Assembly: GCF_000720765.1 (NCBI RefSeq)
Contig: NZ_JODC01000007.1
Coordinates: forward strand, 620,001-684,000
Length of the DNA: 64,000 bases
Reading direction: 5' to 3'
Origin: Streptomyces sp. NRRL S-646
GTDB lineage: Bacteria > Actinomycetota > Actinomycetes > Streptomycetales > Streptomycetaceae
Part shown: piece after piece, positions 1 to 8,715 of the stretch
How positions within the stretch are numbered: position 1 is the stretch's first letter
How the letters are laid out: the number at the start of each line of letters is the position of its first letter
The notes under the pieces: model-generated
Told to the model about the DNA's origin: nothing
Database searches by the model: none
Seen by the model: the letters and a program-made list of their open reading frames with translations, nothing else
Position numbers and translations under genes: made by a program

Positions 1-90
1 CCGCAGCACGACGATCCGGCAGACCCACGCGGTGAAAACCCGCACGCCAGACATCCTCGCCCTCACCACGACAGCGCAACGGAAGGCAGG

Positions 91-1254
91 GTGGACCGGA
101 TGCGGGTGATCGGCCTGATGTCGGGCACGTCCTACGACGCCATCGACGCGGCGGCGGCCGACCTGAGGCTCGACGGCGACCGCCTCGTACTGGAGCCGCT
201 GGGGATGGTGAGCGAGGCGTACGACGAGGAGCTGCGGGAGGCGCTCGCGGCCGCGCTGCCGCCGGCTGCGACGTCGCTGGCGGAGGTGTGCCGGCTCGAC
301 ACGGGGATCGGGCAGGCCTTCGCGGCGGCGGCCGTGCGGGCGGATCGTGAACTGTGCGGCGGGCAGGCCGAGTTGGTTGCCTCGCACGGGCAGACCGTCT
401 ACCACTGGACGGACGGCGGCAAGGTGCACGGCACCCTGCAGCTCGGGCAGGCCGCCTGGATCGCGGAGGCGACCGGGCTGCCGGTGGTGGCCGACTTCCG
501 GCCGCGGGACATCGCCGCGGGCGGCCAGGGCGCGCCCCTGGTGGACCTGATCGACCTGCTGTGGCTGCGCGGCCGTCCGGGCACGCCGGTCGCCCTCAAC
601 CTCGGCGGCATCGCCAACCTCACCGCCCCCGACGGCACCGCCTTCGACACCGGGCCCGCGTGTGCGCTGATCGACGCGGCGGCCCGGGGGTTCAGCGGCG
701 GGACCATGGCCTACGACGTCGACGGTGCGCTGGCCGCCCGCGGCACCGTCCACGAGCCCCTGCTGCGGCGGCTGCTGGAGGAGCCGTACTACGCGCTGCC
801 CGCGCCCAAGACGACGGGCAAGGAACTGTTCCACCTCGGCTATCTGCGGGACGCGCTGGCCGGGTTCGGGACGCTGCGGGCCGAGGACGTGGTCGCCACG
901 CTGACCATGCTCACGGCGCGGACGGTCGCGGACGCCGTGCTCGCCCTGGGCACCGGCGAGGTGATCGCCTCGGGCGGCGGGGTCCGCAACCCGGTGCTCA
1001 TGGGGATGCTGGGGCAGCGGCTGCCGGGGATTCCGTTGCGCGCCTCCGACGAGCTGGGGCTGGCGTCGGATGCGAAGGAGGCGTACGCGTTCGCCGTGCT
1101 CGGGTTCCTGACCGCGCACGGTCTGGCGGGCACCGAGCCCGCGAGCACCGGGGCGCGGCATGCGAGCGTGCTCGGCTCGATCACACCCGGCCGGGACGGA
1201 CTGCGGCTGCCGCCACCGGGGGCGCGGGCGCCGAAACGGCTGGTGGTGACCTGA
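91..1254 (+). CDS. anmK: Anhydro-N-acetylmuramic acid kinase
   Basis: Phosphorylates and opens 1,6-anhydro-N-acetylmuramic acid to MurNAc-6-phosphate in cytosolic peptidoglycan recycling. The N-terminal signature GLMSGTSYDAID (about residues 8-19) is the family's ATP/substrate loop. LNLGGIANLT and FDTGPACALID near the middle and IASGGGVRNP near the C-terminus are also typical of the ASKHA-fold AnmK family. The length of 387 aa is close to the usual 370-390. Two starts are possible: GTG at 91 just after a GGAAGG, or ATG at 100, which gives the more usual short N-terminus. The gene stands alone here, followed by an unrelated membrane protein. Family assignment is confident. Confidence 0.93.
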   Translation: MDRMRVIGLMSGTSYDAIDAAAADLRLDGDRLVLEPLGMVSEAYDEELREALAAALPPAATSLAEVCRLDTGIGQAFAAAAVRADRELCGGQAELVASHGQTVYHWTDGGKVHGTLQLGQAAWIAEATGLPVVADFRPRDIAAGGQGAPLVDLIDLLWLRGRPGTPVALNLGGIANLTAPDGTAFDTGPACALIDAAARGFSGGTMAYDVDGALAARGTVHEPLLRRLLEEPYYALPAPKTTGKELFHLGYLRDALAGFGTLRAEDVVATLTMLTARTVADAVLALGTGEVIASGGGVRNPVLMGMLGQRLPGIPLRASDELGLASDAKEAYAFAVLGFLTAHGLAGTEPASTGARHASVLGSITPGRDGLRLPPPGARAPKRLVVT

Positions 1255-1304
1255 AGCCGGATTCCTCTCATGCCGCTTTCACCGAGGCCTCATACGGTGG
1301 GGGC

Positions 1305-2360
1305 ATGACGCAGGTGACTCCTCCCGGGTGGTATCCCGACCCCGGGCAGACAAGTGAGGCTCCCGCCACCGAGCGCTGGTGGGACGGCAAGGCATGGACG
1401 GACCGGACCCGCCCCGCGGGGTCGGCCGCCGTATGGGGTCCCCCGGCGCAGGCGCCGACGGCCGGGGCGGATCCGGCGGACGCTGCCCCTCCGACGGTCC
1501 CGGCCTATGCGGCATACCCGGACTATCCGGCCTATCCCGCCCAGCCGTCGGCCGCTCCGCGGCGCGGCCTGCACACGGGCATCGCCGTCGGAGCCGCCGT
1601 GGTCGTCCTCGCGTGCATCGGTGTGGGTGTGTACGCGCTGGCGGGCAACGACGGTTCGGGCGGCAACGTCAACTCGCAGCAGGGGCAGGGCGGCACCGGC
1701 GGCCAAGGGGGGCCAGGCGGCGGTCAGGGCGGTCCGGGCGGGGGGTCCAGTGGCTCCGGTGGCTCCGGGGGTTCAGGTGGCTCGGGCGGATCCCAGTCGC
1801 CCGGCCCCGGCCTGCCCGAGGCTCCGAAGATCAAGAGCGGTTCGGTGTCCGACCCGATCAGCGGGATCAGTCTGCCCATCCCGGACGACTGGTACGGCCA
1901 GCAGATCGCGGTGGGCGCGTCGATCACGTCCAACGGCTCCTACAAATGCCCCGGGGACACCTCCAAGACCTGCACGAAGGGCGGCGCGTACTCGGCGCCG
2001 GCCGCGGTCCTCAAGACCGCGGGCAGCACGGCCGAGGAGGTGGCGAAGGCCGACATCAAGGCCAACGCCGAGGAGTCCTACGGCGGCAAGAGCTACGGCT
2101 CGATCACCTCGCACAAGGTGCTGGACTCCAGGGCGGTCACCGTGGCCGGGCAGAAGGGCTACCTGGTCCGCTGGCAGGCGGTCACCAGCAAGGGCTCCGA
2201 CGGCTACGTCGAGTCGCTCGCCCTCCCCTCCCCCGCGAACCCGGCGCAGATCGTCGTGGTCCGCTTCGGCGTGGACGTCGCCGAGAAGCAGTCGGTCATC
2301 GACGACATCACCAAGGGCATCAAGGTGTCGACCGGCGGCGGCAACGGCCAGACGGTGTGA
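1305..2360 (+). CDS. DUF2510 membrane protein with glycine-rich linker
   Basis: 351-aa protein. Residues 1-35 form a DUF2510 module (PPGWYPDPG...ERWWDGKAWT), a short Trp-rich motif common in actinobacterial membrane proteins. A Pro/Ala/Tyr-rich stretch follows, then one membrane helix (about residues 91-114), a long Gly/Ser linker (about 115-165) and a C-terminal extracytoplasmic domain of about 185 aa. The start at ATG 1305 is chosen because DUF2510 normally lies at the extreme N-terminus; the reading frame is open much further upstream, but that part only shadows anmK. The outer domain's function is not recognised. A strong hairpin follows the gene. Confidence 0.85.
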   Translation: MTQVTPPGWYPDPGQTSEAPATERWWDGKAWTDRTRPAGSAAVWGPPAQAPTAGADPADAAPPTVPAYAAYPDYPAYPAQPSAAPRRGLHTGIAVGAAVVVLACIGVGVYALAGNDGSGGNVNSQQGQGGTGGQGGPGGGQGGPGGGSSGSGGSGGSGGSGGSQSPGPGLPEAPKIKSGSVSDPISGISLPIPDDWYGQQIAVGASITSNGSYKCPGDTSKTCTKGGAYSAPAAVLKTAGSTAEEVAKADIKANAEESYGGKSYGSITSHKVLDSRAVTVAGQKGYLVRWQAVTSKGSDGYVESLALPSPANPAQIVVVRFGVDVAEKQSVIDDITKGIKVSTGGGNGQTV

Positions 2361-2379
2361 ACCACCCCGGACACCGATC

Positions 2380-2424
2380 GGCCGGGTGGGGCGCCCCTCC
2401 GCTCAAGAGGAGCCCCACCCGGCC
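2380..2424. terminator. Hairpin terminator between convergent genes
   Basis: A perfect 13-bp stem, GGCCGGGTGGGGC (2380-2392) with GCCCCACCCGGCC (2412-2424), and a 19-nt loop that contains a further short CCTC/GAGG stem. It begins 20 bp after the DUF2510 gene and lies before the end of the convergent TetR gene, so it probably works in both directions. No U-tract is seen, as is usual for streptomycete terminators. Confidence 0.75.
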
Positions 2425-2506
2425 GGGGGGTGCGCGCCGCCCCCGTCCCCACGGTGCGGCGCGAGCAGGTCACCGTCCAGTCATCCCACGGACGGCGACC
2501 TGATTC

Positions 2507-3121
2507 TCAGGTGAGGCCCAGTGCCGGCAGCACCGCGGCCTCCACGAAGCGGACCAGGTACTCGGGGTCGGCGTACTCGCCGTCCACGACGGGCCGGGCG
2601 CGTACGACGCCGAACATCTGCGCCGGGATGTACTCCAGCGCCGGATGGCCGGCGGTGATCTCGCCGCGCTCGACCCCGCGTCTGAGGATCTCCTTCAGCG
2701 CGGCGATCTCCGGGTCGACGAGCGCCTCCCGCAGCGCCTTGGCGAGGTCGGCGTCCTGGGTGACGGCGTGCCCGAGGGCCTGCAGCAGCTTGGTGTCGTT
2801 CTGCGACCAGCGGCCCACGGCCCGCGCGGCCTCGCGCAGGTCGTCCGCGAGTGATCCGGTGTCGATGCCCTCGAAGCGGGCCTTGCGGCGGGAGCGCAGG
2901 GCGGCCACCACGAACTGGGGCTTCGTCTTCCACTGCCGGTACAGCGTGGACTTGCTGCAGCGCGTGCTGGCGGCGACCCCCTCCATGGTGACGGCTTCGT
3001 ATCCGCATTCGCGGATCTGCTCAAGGACGGCGTCGAAGAACTCCTGCTCACGCTCGCGCGTGATCTTGGAGCGGCGCGAGGCGGCGACCGTCTGCGGTCC
3101 GTCCGCGGCCTGCGACGTCAT
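2507..3121 (-). CDS. TetR-family transcriptional regulator
   Basis: 204 aa with an N-terminal TetR helix-turn-helix at about residues 20-66: a first helix around FFDAVLEQIRECGYEAVTMEGVA and a recognition region TRCSKSTLYRQWKTKPQFVV. The C-terminal ligand domain ends in a segment resembling TetR_C families (PAQMFGVVRARPVVDGEY). It is divergent from the PAP2 phosphatase gene, with 229 bp between them carrying a long inverted repeat. That layout suggests repression of itself and of the phosphatase/transporter pair. The ligand is unknown. Confidence 0.9.
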   Translation of the reverse strand: MTSQAADGPQTVAASRRSKITREREQEFFDAVLEQIRECGYEAVTMEGVAASTRCSKSTLYRQWKTKPQFVVAALRSRRKARFEGIDTGSLADDLREAARAVGRWSQNDTKLLQALGHAVTQDADLAKALREALVDPEIAALKEILRRGVERGEITAGHPALEYIPAQMFGVVRARPVVDGEYADPEYLVRFVEAAVLPALGLT

Positions 3122-3196
3122 CTGCTTTTCTCCCTCACTCCGAGTGCCGGCTTTATTCGCGCTTTATTCCCGGCTTCCAGTGTGTCGTACCTCAAT

Positions 3197-3246
3197 CGAT
3201 ACGCCAGTGTACCGGAACGGCCGCGTATCGGTACACTGCCGTATCG
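3197..3246. promoter_or_regulatory. Long inverted repeat, candidate TetR operator
   Basis: The left arm CGATACGCCAGTGTACCG (3197-3214) pairs with the right arm CGGTACACTGCCGTATCG (3229-3246) over 18 bp with one mismatch, across a 14-bp centre. The half-motif GTA(C/T)CGGAACG also occurs twice (3209 and 3241). It sits in the 229-bp divergent region between the TetR gene and the PAP2 gene, where an autoregulatory operator is expected. Binding by this TetR is inferred. Confidence 0.7.
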
Positions 3247-3350
3247 GAACGCTTTCGTTTCGGCACGCAAGCGTACCGATGAGTTCGGGCTCCGGCCCGG
3301 GTCTCACCACGTACCAGCACACGCACCACCGTCAGCGAAGGGGCCGGGGG

Positions 3351-4154
3351 ATGAATGCCCGCACCGAGCCTGCAGAAGGAGAGACCGACGCGATAGCGCG
3401 GCCTCCGGTCGTCCGTGAGTTCCTGCTCGTCGCAGGGCTCTTCCTCGTCTACAAGTTCGGCCGTCAGCTGGCGACCGGCCACACCGGCGAAGCCCTGCGC
3501 AACGCGCACCGCGTGTGGGACCTGGAACGGACGCTCCATCTGCCCGGTGAGGGCTCGGTGCAGTCCCTACTGCTGCACAGCGACACCCTGGTGCACCTCG
3601 CGAACACCTACTACGCGACCGTCCACTTCCCGGCCACCGCGGCCTTCCTGGTCTGGCTCTATCTGCGGCGCCCCGCGCACTACGTGTGGGCCCGCCGGGT
3701 CCTCGCCACGGTCACCTCCGCGGCCCTGGTGCTGCCCTTCCTGTTCCCGCTCGCACCGCCGCGGATGCTGGCCGCCACAGGCCTCGTCGACACGGCGCAC
3801 GTGTACGGGCCGTCGGTCTACGGCCCCCCGTCCTCGGACCACCTCTCCAACCAGTTCGCGGCGATGCCGTCACTGCACTTCGGCTGGGCCCTGATGGTCG
3901 CCGTCGGCCTGATCGCGGCGACCCGGTCCCGCTGGCGCTGGCTGTGGCTGCTGCACCCGCTGGTGACGCTGCTGGTCATCGTGGGCACGGCGAACCACTA
4001 CTGGCTCGACGCGATCGTCGCGACCGCCATGCTCGGCGCCGCGCTGGCGCTGGTACACCGGCCACACCGCACGGTCACCACGGCCGTGCGCGGCGGCGAG
4101 AAGCTCGCCGCCCCCGTCGCCGACGACCACGTCCTCGTAGGAGCGGGCCGATGA
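3351..4154 (+). CDS. PAP2-superfamily membrane phosphatase
   Basis: 267-aa polytopic protein of the PAP2_3 (inositol-phosphorylceramide-synthase-like) type. Hydrophobic helices start near residue 23. The catalytic signatures are MPSLHFGW and TANHYWLD, which supply the two catalytic-site histidines of this superfamily and an acidic partner. It probably removes or transfers a phosphate or phospho-headgroup from a lipid or polyprenyl substrate at the membrane. The start ATG 3351 follows GGGGCCGGGGG. Its stop overlaps the start of the next gene by 4 bp (ATGA), so the two are translationally coupled. The substrate is unknown. Confidence 0.82.
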   Translation: MNARTEPAEGETDAIARPPVVREFLLVAGLFLVYKFGRQLATGHTGEALRNAHRVWDLERTLHLPGEGSVQSLLLHSDTLVHLANTYYATVHFPATAAFLVWLYLRRPAHYVWARRVLATVTSAALVLPFLFPLAPPRMLAATGLVDTAHVYGPSVYGPPSSDHLSNQFAAMPSLHFGWALMVAVGLIAATRSRWRWLWLLHPLVTLLVIVGTANHYWLDAIVATAMLGAALALVHRPHRTVTTAVRGGEKLAAPVADDHVLVGAGR

Positions 4155-5116
4155 CCGCCACACTCGTCGCCGTCGCCCTGTCGCTGGTCTCCGCCGTCGC
4201 CTATGCGGCCGCCGCCGTGGCCCAGGAGCGGCTCGCCTCCCGCAGCTCCGGCACCGGCATGCTGCGGTTGCTGGGCACGGGCGCCTGGTGGGCGTCGGTC
4301 GGGCTCAACGCCGGCGCGGCCCTGCTGCACGTCGTGGCCCTCAAGTACGGCCCGCTCACCGTCGTCCAGCCGCTCGGCGCGCTCACGCTGGTCGCCGCGG
4401 TGCCGATGGGGGCACGGGCGGCCGGGCGGCGGGTCAGCGCGACCGAGTGGCGGGGCACCGCGCTGACGCTGGCCGGGCTGGCCGCGCTGCTGGTCACCGC
4501 GTCCGGGTCGGCGCCCGAGCAGGTGCTGAGCCTGACCGAGGCACTGGCGGTCGCGGGCACCACGGCCGCGCTGATCGGGCTGCTCTCACGGCCGGGCGCC
4601 CGGCCGGGCCTGCGGCACGCCACGGCGTCCGGGTTCGCCTCGGGCGTCGCGTCGGCACTCACGCAGACCGTGACGGTCGCCGCGACCGACCGGTCCGGCT
4701 CCGCACTGAGCTTCCAGGTCGTCCTGGTGGCCGTACTGGTGGCCGCCTTCGCAGTCGGCGGACTGCTGCTGTCCCAGACGGCGTACCGGGGTGGGCTCGG
4801 CGCCCCCCTCGCCATGGTGACGCTCTCCAACCCGGTGGCAGCCTCGGTGATCGGCCTCACCCTGCTCGGCCAGGGCCTGCGCGGCGGGCCGGAGGGCATC
4901 CTGCTCGCCCTCGCGGGTGCGGCACTTGCGTCATGGGGTGTCGTACTGCTGACCCGGGCGACACCCGCTCCGGTCACTCCGGATGCTGCGGTGCCAACGG
5001 TCGACGAGGAGCACCCCGTGGCCGCGGTCCTGGCCCTGAAGCCGGAAAGCGCCACGCCGGAACCGGCTTTGGTGCCCAGGCAGTCCGCCGCGCCGGGGCA
5101 CCTCACACCACTGTGA
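4151..5116 (+). CDS. DMT/EamA-type membrane transporter
   Basis: 321-aa protein with about ten hydrophobic segments and two-fold internal similarity typical of drug/metabolite exporters: an N-terminal VALSLVSAVAYAAAAVAQERLASR, and GPLTVVQPLGALTLVAAVPMGAR followed later by LAMVTLSNPVAASVIGLTLL. The C-terminal 60 residues are hydrophilic and Pro/Ala-rich. It shares an ATGA overlap with the PAP2 gene upstream, so the two are co-transcribed, probably under the divergent TetR. The pair may move or remodel a lipid-linked compound; the substrate is unknown. Confidence 0.78.
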   Translation: MTATLVAVALSLVSAVAYAAAAVAQERLASRSSGTGMLRLLGTGAWWASVGLNAGAALLHVVALKYGPLTVVQPLGALTLVAAVPMGARAAGRRVSATEWRGTALTLAGLAALLVTASGSAPEQVLSLTEALAVAGTTAALIGLLSRPGARPGLRHATASGFASGVASALTQTVTVAATDRSGSALSFQVVLVAVLVAAFAVGGLLLSQTAYRGGLGAPLAMVTLSNPVAASVIGLTLLGQGLRGGPEGILLALAGAALASWGVVLLTRATPAPVTPDAAVPTVDEEHPVAAVLALKPESATPEPALVPRQSAAPGHLTPL

Positions 5117-5134
5117 ACGCCACTCGGAGCAGCG

Positions 5135-5965
5135 TCAGCCGAGACCTCGCGAGTCCTGCTTGAGCGCCGTGTCCACGGTGAGTGCCGTCGCGACGACAAG
5201 GCTCAACAGCGGCTCGGGCAGCTGGTAGTGGATCTGCAGGACGTAGTTGTCCGCGGTGGTGAACATCGTCTTGGCAAGGCCCTCCCAGGTCTTGGTGATC
5301 CGGGCGACCTCGTTCTCCGCGTGGTCGACGATGGCGAAGTTCCAGGCCCGCCAGTTCTCCGCCTTGATCGCACCGACCTTCCGGCCGTCCACGTTCATCG
5401 CGAAGTTGATCTTCCCGATCATGTTCTCCTGGACTATCTCGCCCACCGGCGAGCCGTCCGGACGGGACACCAGAACCTTGGACTTGAAGACCTTGGCGGG
5501 CCGCGTCAGCACCAGCTGCGGCTGACCGTAGGCGTCCCGGATCTCCAGCCGGTGGGTCATGAACTGGTCGAGGCTGGAGACGAAGCGCGCGACCTTCTTC
5601 AGCGTGCTCTGCCCGACCTCCATCACCGAGCCGATCTGGTTGCCGTTCTGATCCATGACCCTGTACTCGTTGGTCACCTCGATCAGCTTGGCCTTCTGGT
5701 TGACCACCAGGACCGGCTCGGTGAACAGGCTGCCGCCGCCGGGGCCGCGGGCGGCGACCCCGGCCTGCTGCTGGACCTGACGCTGCACACGCGGGTCCGG
5801 CCCGGCGGCCTGCTGCGGTACCTGCTGGGCGGCCTGGGCCTGTTGGGCGCCCTGGTCCGGGCTGGTGTGCTGGGTCCACTGGGCGCCGTCCCAGTAGCGG
5901 AGGGTCTGGGGCGCTCCGTGCGGATCCGGGAACCAGCCTGCAGGAGTGTTCGAATGCGTGGTCAC
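5135..5965 (-). CDS. DUF2510 plus phospholipid-scramblase-like protein
   Basis: 276 aa, GTG start at 5965. Residues 1-35 carry a DUF2510 motif (PAGWFPDPHG...RYWDGAQWT). A Gln/Ala/Pro linker (about 36-70) follows, then a domain of about 200 aa from LFTEPVLVVNQKAKLIEVTNEY resembling the scramblase/LURP-one (tubby-like barrel) family. The bacterial role of the family is unclear, and a cytosolic or membrane-associated location is inferred from the lack of a signal peptide. It is convergent with the DMT transporter, whose stop is only 18 bp away. Confidence 0.82.
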   Translation of the reverse strand: MTTHSNTPAGWFPDPHGAPQTLRYWDGAQWTQHTSPDQGAQQAQAAQQVPQQAAGPDPRVQRQVQQQAGVAARGPGGGSLFTEPVLVVNQKAKLIEVTNEYRVMDQNGNQIGSVMEVGQSTLKKVARFVSSLDQFMTHRLEIRDAYGQPQLVLTRPAKVFKSKVLVSRPDGSPVGEIVQENMIGKINFAMNVDGRKVGAIKAENWRAWNFAIVDHAENEVARITKTWEGLAKTMFTTADNYVLQIHYQLPEPLLSLVVATALTVDTALKQDSRGLG

Positions 5966-6041
5966 CGGGGCACACTACCCCGGGCCCACCGGCTCCTGGC
6001 CAGTCCCCGCGATCCGCTGTCACCAGCCTTTACCCGACAGT

Positions 6042-8099
6042 TCAGCCGGTGATGATCGCCGGGTCGCTCACCCCCGGGCGCCCGTTCTCGACATGTCCGG
6101 CGAACCGCCGCAGGAACGTCGCGTCCGCCTCGGACGTCACGGTGAGGTCGTACCAGCGTCGGCTCGCCGCAAGGTCGACGGTGTGCGTCACCGTGGCTCC
6201 GGGCCGCACCGTGAAGGTCCGGGGCTTGCAGCCGTATCCACCCGTCAGCTTCAGACGGACCGTGCCGGAGCCCTTGTTGGTGAAGGTCAGCTCGATGTCG
6301 TCGCCGCTGTGGCGGGCGGTGACCTCGGGCCCTGCCACCTTGTTCGGCCCCTTGAAGACGCGCAGGAAACCGTTCGGGCCGTGCACGGCCAGGTCGTACG
6401 AGCCGTTCGAGTACACCGAGTTCCAGGCGTCCGAGACGGTCTTGCCGGCCTCGGTGGTGTAGCTCCAGGGCCCGTCGGTGCGGTTGCCGGAGGTCACCAG
6501 GAAGGCGGCGCCCGCCTTGGCTCCCGAGGCGAAGGTCAGGGTGAACTTCCCGGAGGCCATGTCCGCCGAACCGTCCACGTACGGGGCGTACTTGAGGGGA
6601 CGCGCCGGACGCAGGCCGCGCTCCTGCTTGGGCAGGACCGGGTTGGCGGGCGGGGTCGGCACATAGTCGGGGTGACGGTTGTGATCCGGCGGCTGGTAGC
6701 CGTCGGTGCCCGGGAGGGCGACCGGCTTGGTATCGGTGCGGGAGAAGTCGAACGCGGAGGTCAGATCGCCGCAGATCGCCCGACGCCAGGGCGAGACGTT
6801 CGGCTCGTGCACACCGAAGCGACGCTCCATGAACCGGATGATCGAAGTGTGGTCCATCGTCTCGGAGCAGACGTAACCGCCCTTGCTCCAGGGCGAGACG
6901 ACGATCATCGGCACGCGCTGGCCGAGCCCGTAGGGGCCTGCGGGGTGGCTGCTGTTGCCCTTGAACAGGTCGAGGGCGGGGTCCACCGTGGACTTGCCCT
7001 GCGCCGCGGAGCCCGGTGCGAACGGCGGGACCAGGTGGTCGAAGAAGCCGTCGTTCTCGTCGTACGTGATGAACAGGGCTGTCTTCGCCCACACCTCGGG
7101 CGAGGAGGTGAGCGCGTCGAGGACCTGGGCGACGTACCAGGCGCCGTAGTTGGCGGGCCAGTTGGGGTGTTCGGTGAAGGCCTCCGGGGCGACGATCCAG
7201 GAGATCTGCGGCAGCTTGCCGCCCTTCACGTCCGCCTTCAGCTGGTCGAAGAAGCCCTCGCCCTTGCGGGCGTCGGTCCCGGTGCGGGCCTTGTCGTAGA
7301 GCGGGCTGCCGGGCTGCGCGTTCTGGTACTGCTTGAAGTAGAGCAGCGAGTTGTCGCCGTAGTTGCCGCGGTAGGCGTCCTGGATCCAGCCCCAGGAACC
7401 GTTCGCGTCGAGACCGTCGCCGACGTCCTGGTAGATCTTCCAGGAGACGCCGGCCTTCTCCAGGCGCTCGGGGTAGGTGGTCCAGCCGTAGCCGGCCTCG
7501 TCGTTGCCGAGGACCGGGCCGCCGCCCTGGCCGTCGTTGCCCGTGTAACCGGTCCACATGTAGTAGCGGTTCGGGTCGGTCGAGCCGATGAACGAGCAGT
7601 GGTACGCGTCGCAGATGGTGAAGGAGTCGGCGAGCGCGTAGTGGAACGGGATGTCCTCGCGGGTCAGGTACGCCATCGTCGTGGACCCCTTGGAGGGAAC
7701 CCACTTGTCGTACTTGCCCCCGTTGAAGGCGGCATGTCCGTCGTTCCAGCCGTGCGGGAGGTCCTGGATGAAGGCCAGGCCCAGGTCGTCGGCGTCCGGG
7801 TGGAAGGGCAGGATGTCCTTGCCGTTCGCGTCGGCCTGGTACCAGACCGGCTTCCCGTCCTGCCGGGTCACCACGGGACGGGGGTCACCGAAGCCGCGAA
7901 CGCCTCTGAGCGAGCCGAAGTAGTGGTCGAAGGAACGGTTCTCCTGCATCAGGACGACGATGTGCTCGACGTCCTCGATGGATCCCGTGCGGTGGTTCGC
8001 GGGCAGCGCGGCGGCGCGCTGGATGCTGTTGGACAGGGCGGTGAAGGCGGTGGTCGCGCCCGCGAGTTGCAGGAATCGGCGCCGGTTGACTTCGGGCAT
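6042..8099 (-). CDS. Secreted phosphocholine-specific phospholipase C (Tat)
   Basis: 685 aa. A Tat signal is at the N-terminus (NRRRFLQLAGATTAFTAL), so the enzyme is exported folded. The phosphoesterase domain (PF04185 type) starts with VEHIVVLMQENRSFDHYFG and includes FITYDENDGFFDHLVPP, which supplies metal and phosphate ligands. The C-terminal 200 residues hold two beta-rich DUF756-type repeats, which are characteristic of non-haemolytic phospholipase C (PlcN-like) enzymes and separate them from acid phosphatases. The start at 8099 gives the Tat motif directly; a longer frame adds about 74 residues without one. It probably releases phosphocholine from phospholipids for phosphate scavenging. 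No clear PHO box was seen upstream. Confidence 0.9.
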   Translation of the reverse strand: MPEVNRRRFLQLAGATTAFTALSNSIQRAAALPANHRTGSIEDVEHIVVLMQENRSFDHYFGSLRGVRGFGDPRPVVTRQDGKPVWYQADANGKDILPFHPDADDLGLAFIQDLPHGWNDGHAAFNGGKYDKWVPSKGSTTMAYLTREDIPFHYALADSFTICDAYHCSFIGSTDPNRYYMWTGYTGNDGQGGGPVLGNDEAGYGWTTYPERLEKAGVSWKIYQDVGDGLDANGSWGWIQDAYRGNYGDNSLLYFKQYQNAQPGSPLYDKARTGTDARKGEGFFDQLKADVKGGKLPQISWIVAPEAFTEHPNWPANYGAWYVAQVLDALTSSPEVWAKTALFITYDENDGFFDHLVPPFAPGSAAQGKSTVDPALDLFKGNSSHPAGPYGLGQRVPMIVVSPWSKGGYVCSETMDHTSIIRFMERRFGVHEPNVSPWRRAICGDLTSAFDFSRTDTKPVALPGTDGYQPPDHNRHPDYVPTPPANPVLPKQERGLRPARPLKYAPYVDGSADMASGKFTLTFASGAKAGAAFLVTSGNRTDGPWSYTTEAGKTVSDAWNSVYSNGSYDLAVHGPNGFLRVFKGPNKVAGPEVTARHSGDDIELTFTNKGSGTVRLKLTGGYGCKPRTFTVRPGATVTHTVDLAASRRWYDLTVTSEADATFLRRFAGHVENGRPGVSDPAIITG

Positions 8100-8252
8100 G
8101 GGTGAGTGCCTCTCATCCTGGTACGGACGGCCGGAACATGACGGATTGTGCGCGGTGCGAGTGTTCCAAGAGCACCAAACGTCAGGGAAGGGTCCGGTGG
8201 CGCCTATGTGAAAGTCGTCGGTACGCGAGGTGCGCCGCGACGGCCGCGTCTG

Positions 8253-8268
8253 CCGACCGATCGGTCGG
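8253..8268. promoter_or_regulatory. Perfect 16-bp palindrome, TetR-type operator candidate
   Basis: CCGACCGATCGGTCGG is a perfect palindrome in the 303-bp region upstream of the phospholipase C gene, about 155 bp from its start. Many TetR-family operators have this GACCGATCGGTC-like core. No TetR gene is adjacent, so the binder would be encoded elsewhere. Confidence 0.45.
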
Positions 8269-8362
8269 GCGGGCAGAGGGAGAAGGGCCTCCGACGGCAA
8301 CTCGGCGGCAGGCAGTGCCACTTGGTTGCGGCAGGGGCGCGGCGATGCCCGTCGAGCTCGTC

Positions 8363-8397
8363 GGGCACGGCGACAGCCGCAGAGCTGTCGCCTGCCC
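8363..8397 (-). terminator. Strong hairpin terminator after the 8.4-kb remnant
   Basis: A 9-bp perfect stem, GGCGACAGC (8369-8377) with GCTGTCGCC (8384-8392), has a 6-nt loop. An outer GGGCA/TGCCC pairing across a one-base bulge extends it. It lies just beyond the stop at 8403 of a minus-strand coding remnant, as expected for that gene's terminator. Confidence 0.65.
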
Positions 8398-8402
8398 CAC
8401 GA

Positions 8403-8640
8403 TCAGGCGGTCAGGGCGCCGATGAGGGCCCTGGTCACGTCCTCGGTGGCAGCTGGTCGACGTCGCGGGTCAGGATGCCCGCGGCCGTCGTCGCCTCGAT
8501 CGCCCGGTTGAGGCGGGCCACCTGCTCCGGCAGGCCGAAGTGCTCCGGCATCGGGGCCGCGCTGCCGACCTCGCCGATCGGGTTGGCCGGGCCCGGAAAC
8601 ACATCGATGCCCTGCATGAGCGCAGCCCATGCGTCCCGGC
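8403..8640 (-). pseudogene. 3' remnant of an unrecognised gene, frameshifted
   Basis: Codon-like minus-strand sequence reads MQGIDVFPGPANPIGE and on to LTRDVDQLP (from about 8617 to 8446), then hits a stop. The plausible continuation TEDVTRALIGALTA and its stop at 8403 lie in another frame. Loss of one base within the CTGCCACC segment near 8448 would explain the switch. No convincing start or 5' domain is present, so this is a short 3' fragment. A good terminator hairpin directly downstream supports a once-functional gene. The family was not recognised. Confidence 0.4.
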
Positions 8641-8715
8641 CCGGGCGGCGAGGCGTTTCACCGGTCGAAAGTCCCCCCTGATCTCGCCTGAGCGGACCTT
8701 CCTTACACTCACGGG

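Noticed and set aside
354..1304. Long open frame joining anmK region to the DUF2510 gene
   Set aside because: Arg/Pro/Gly-rich shadow of anmK in another frame; the real DUF2510 start is ATG 1305, where the motif sits at the N-terminus.
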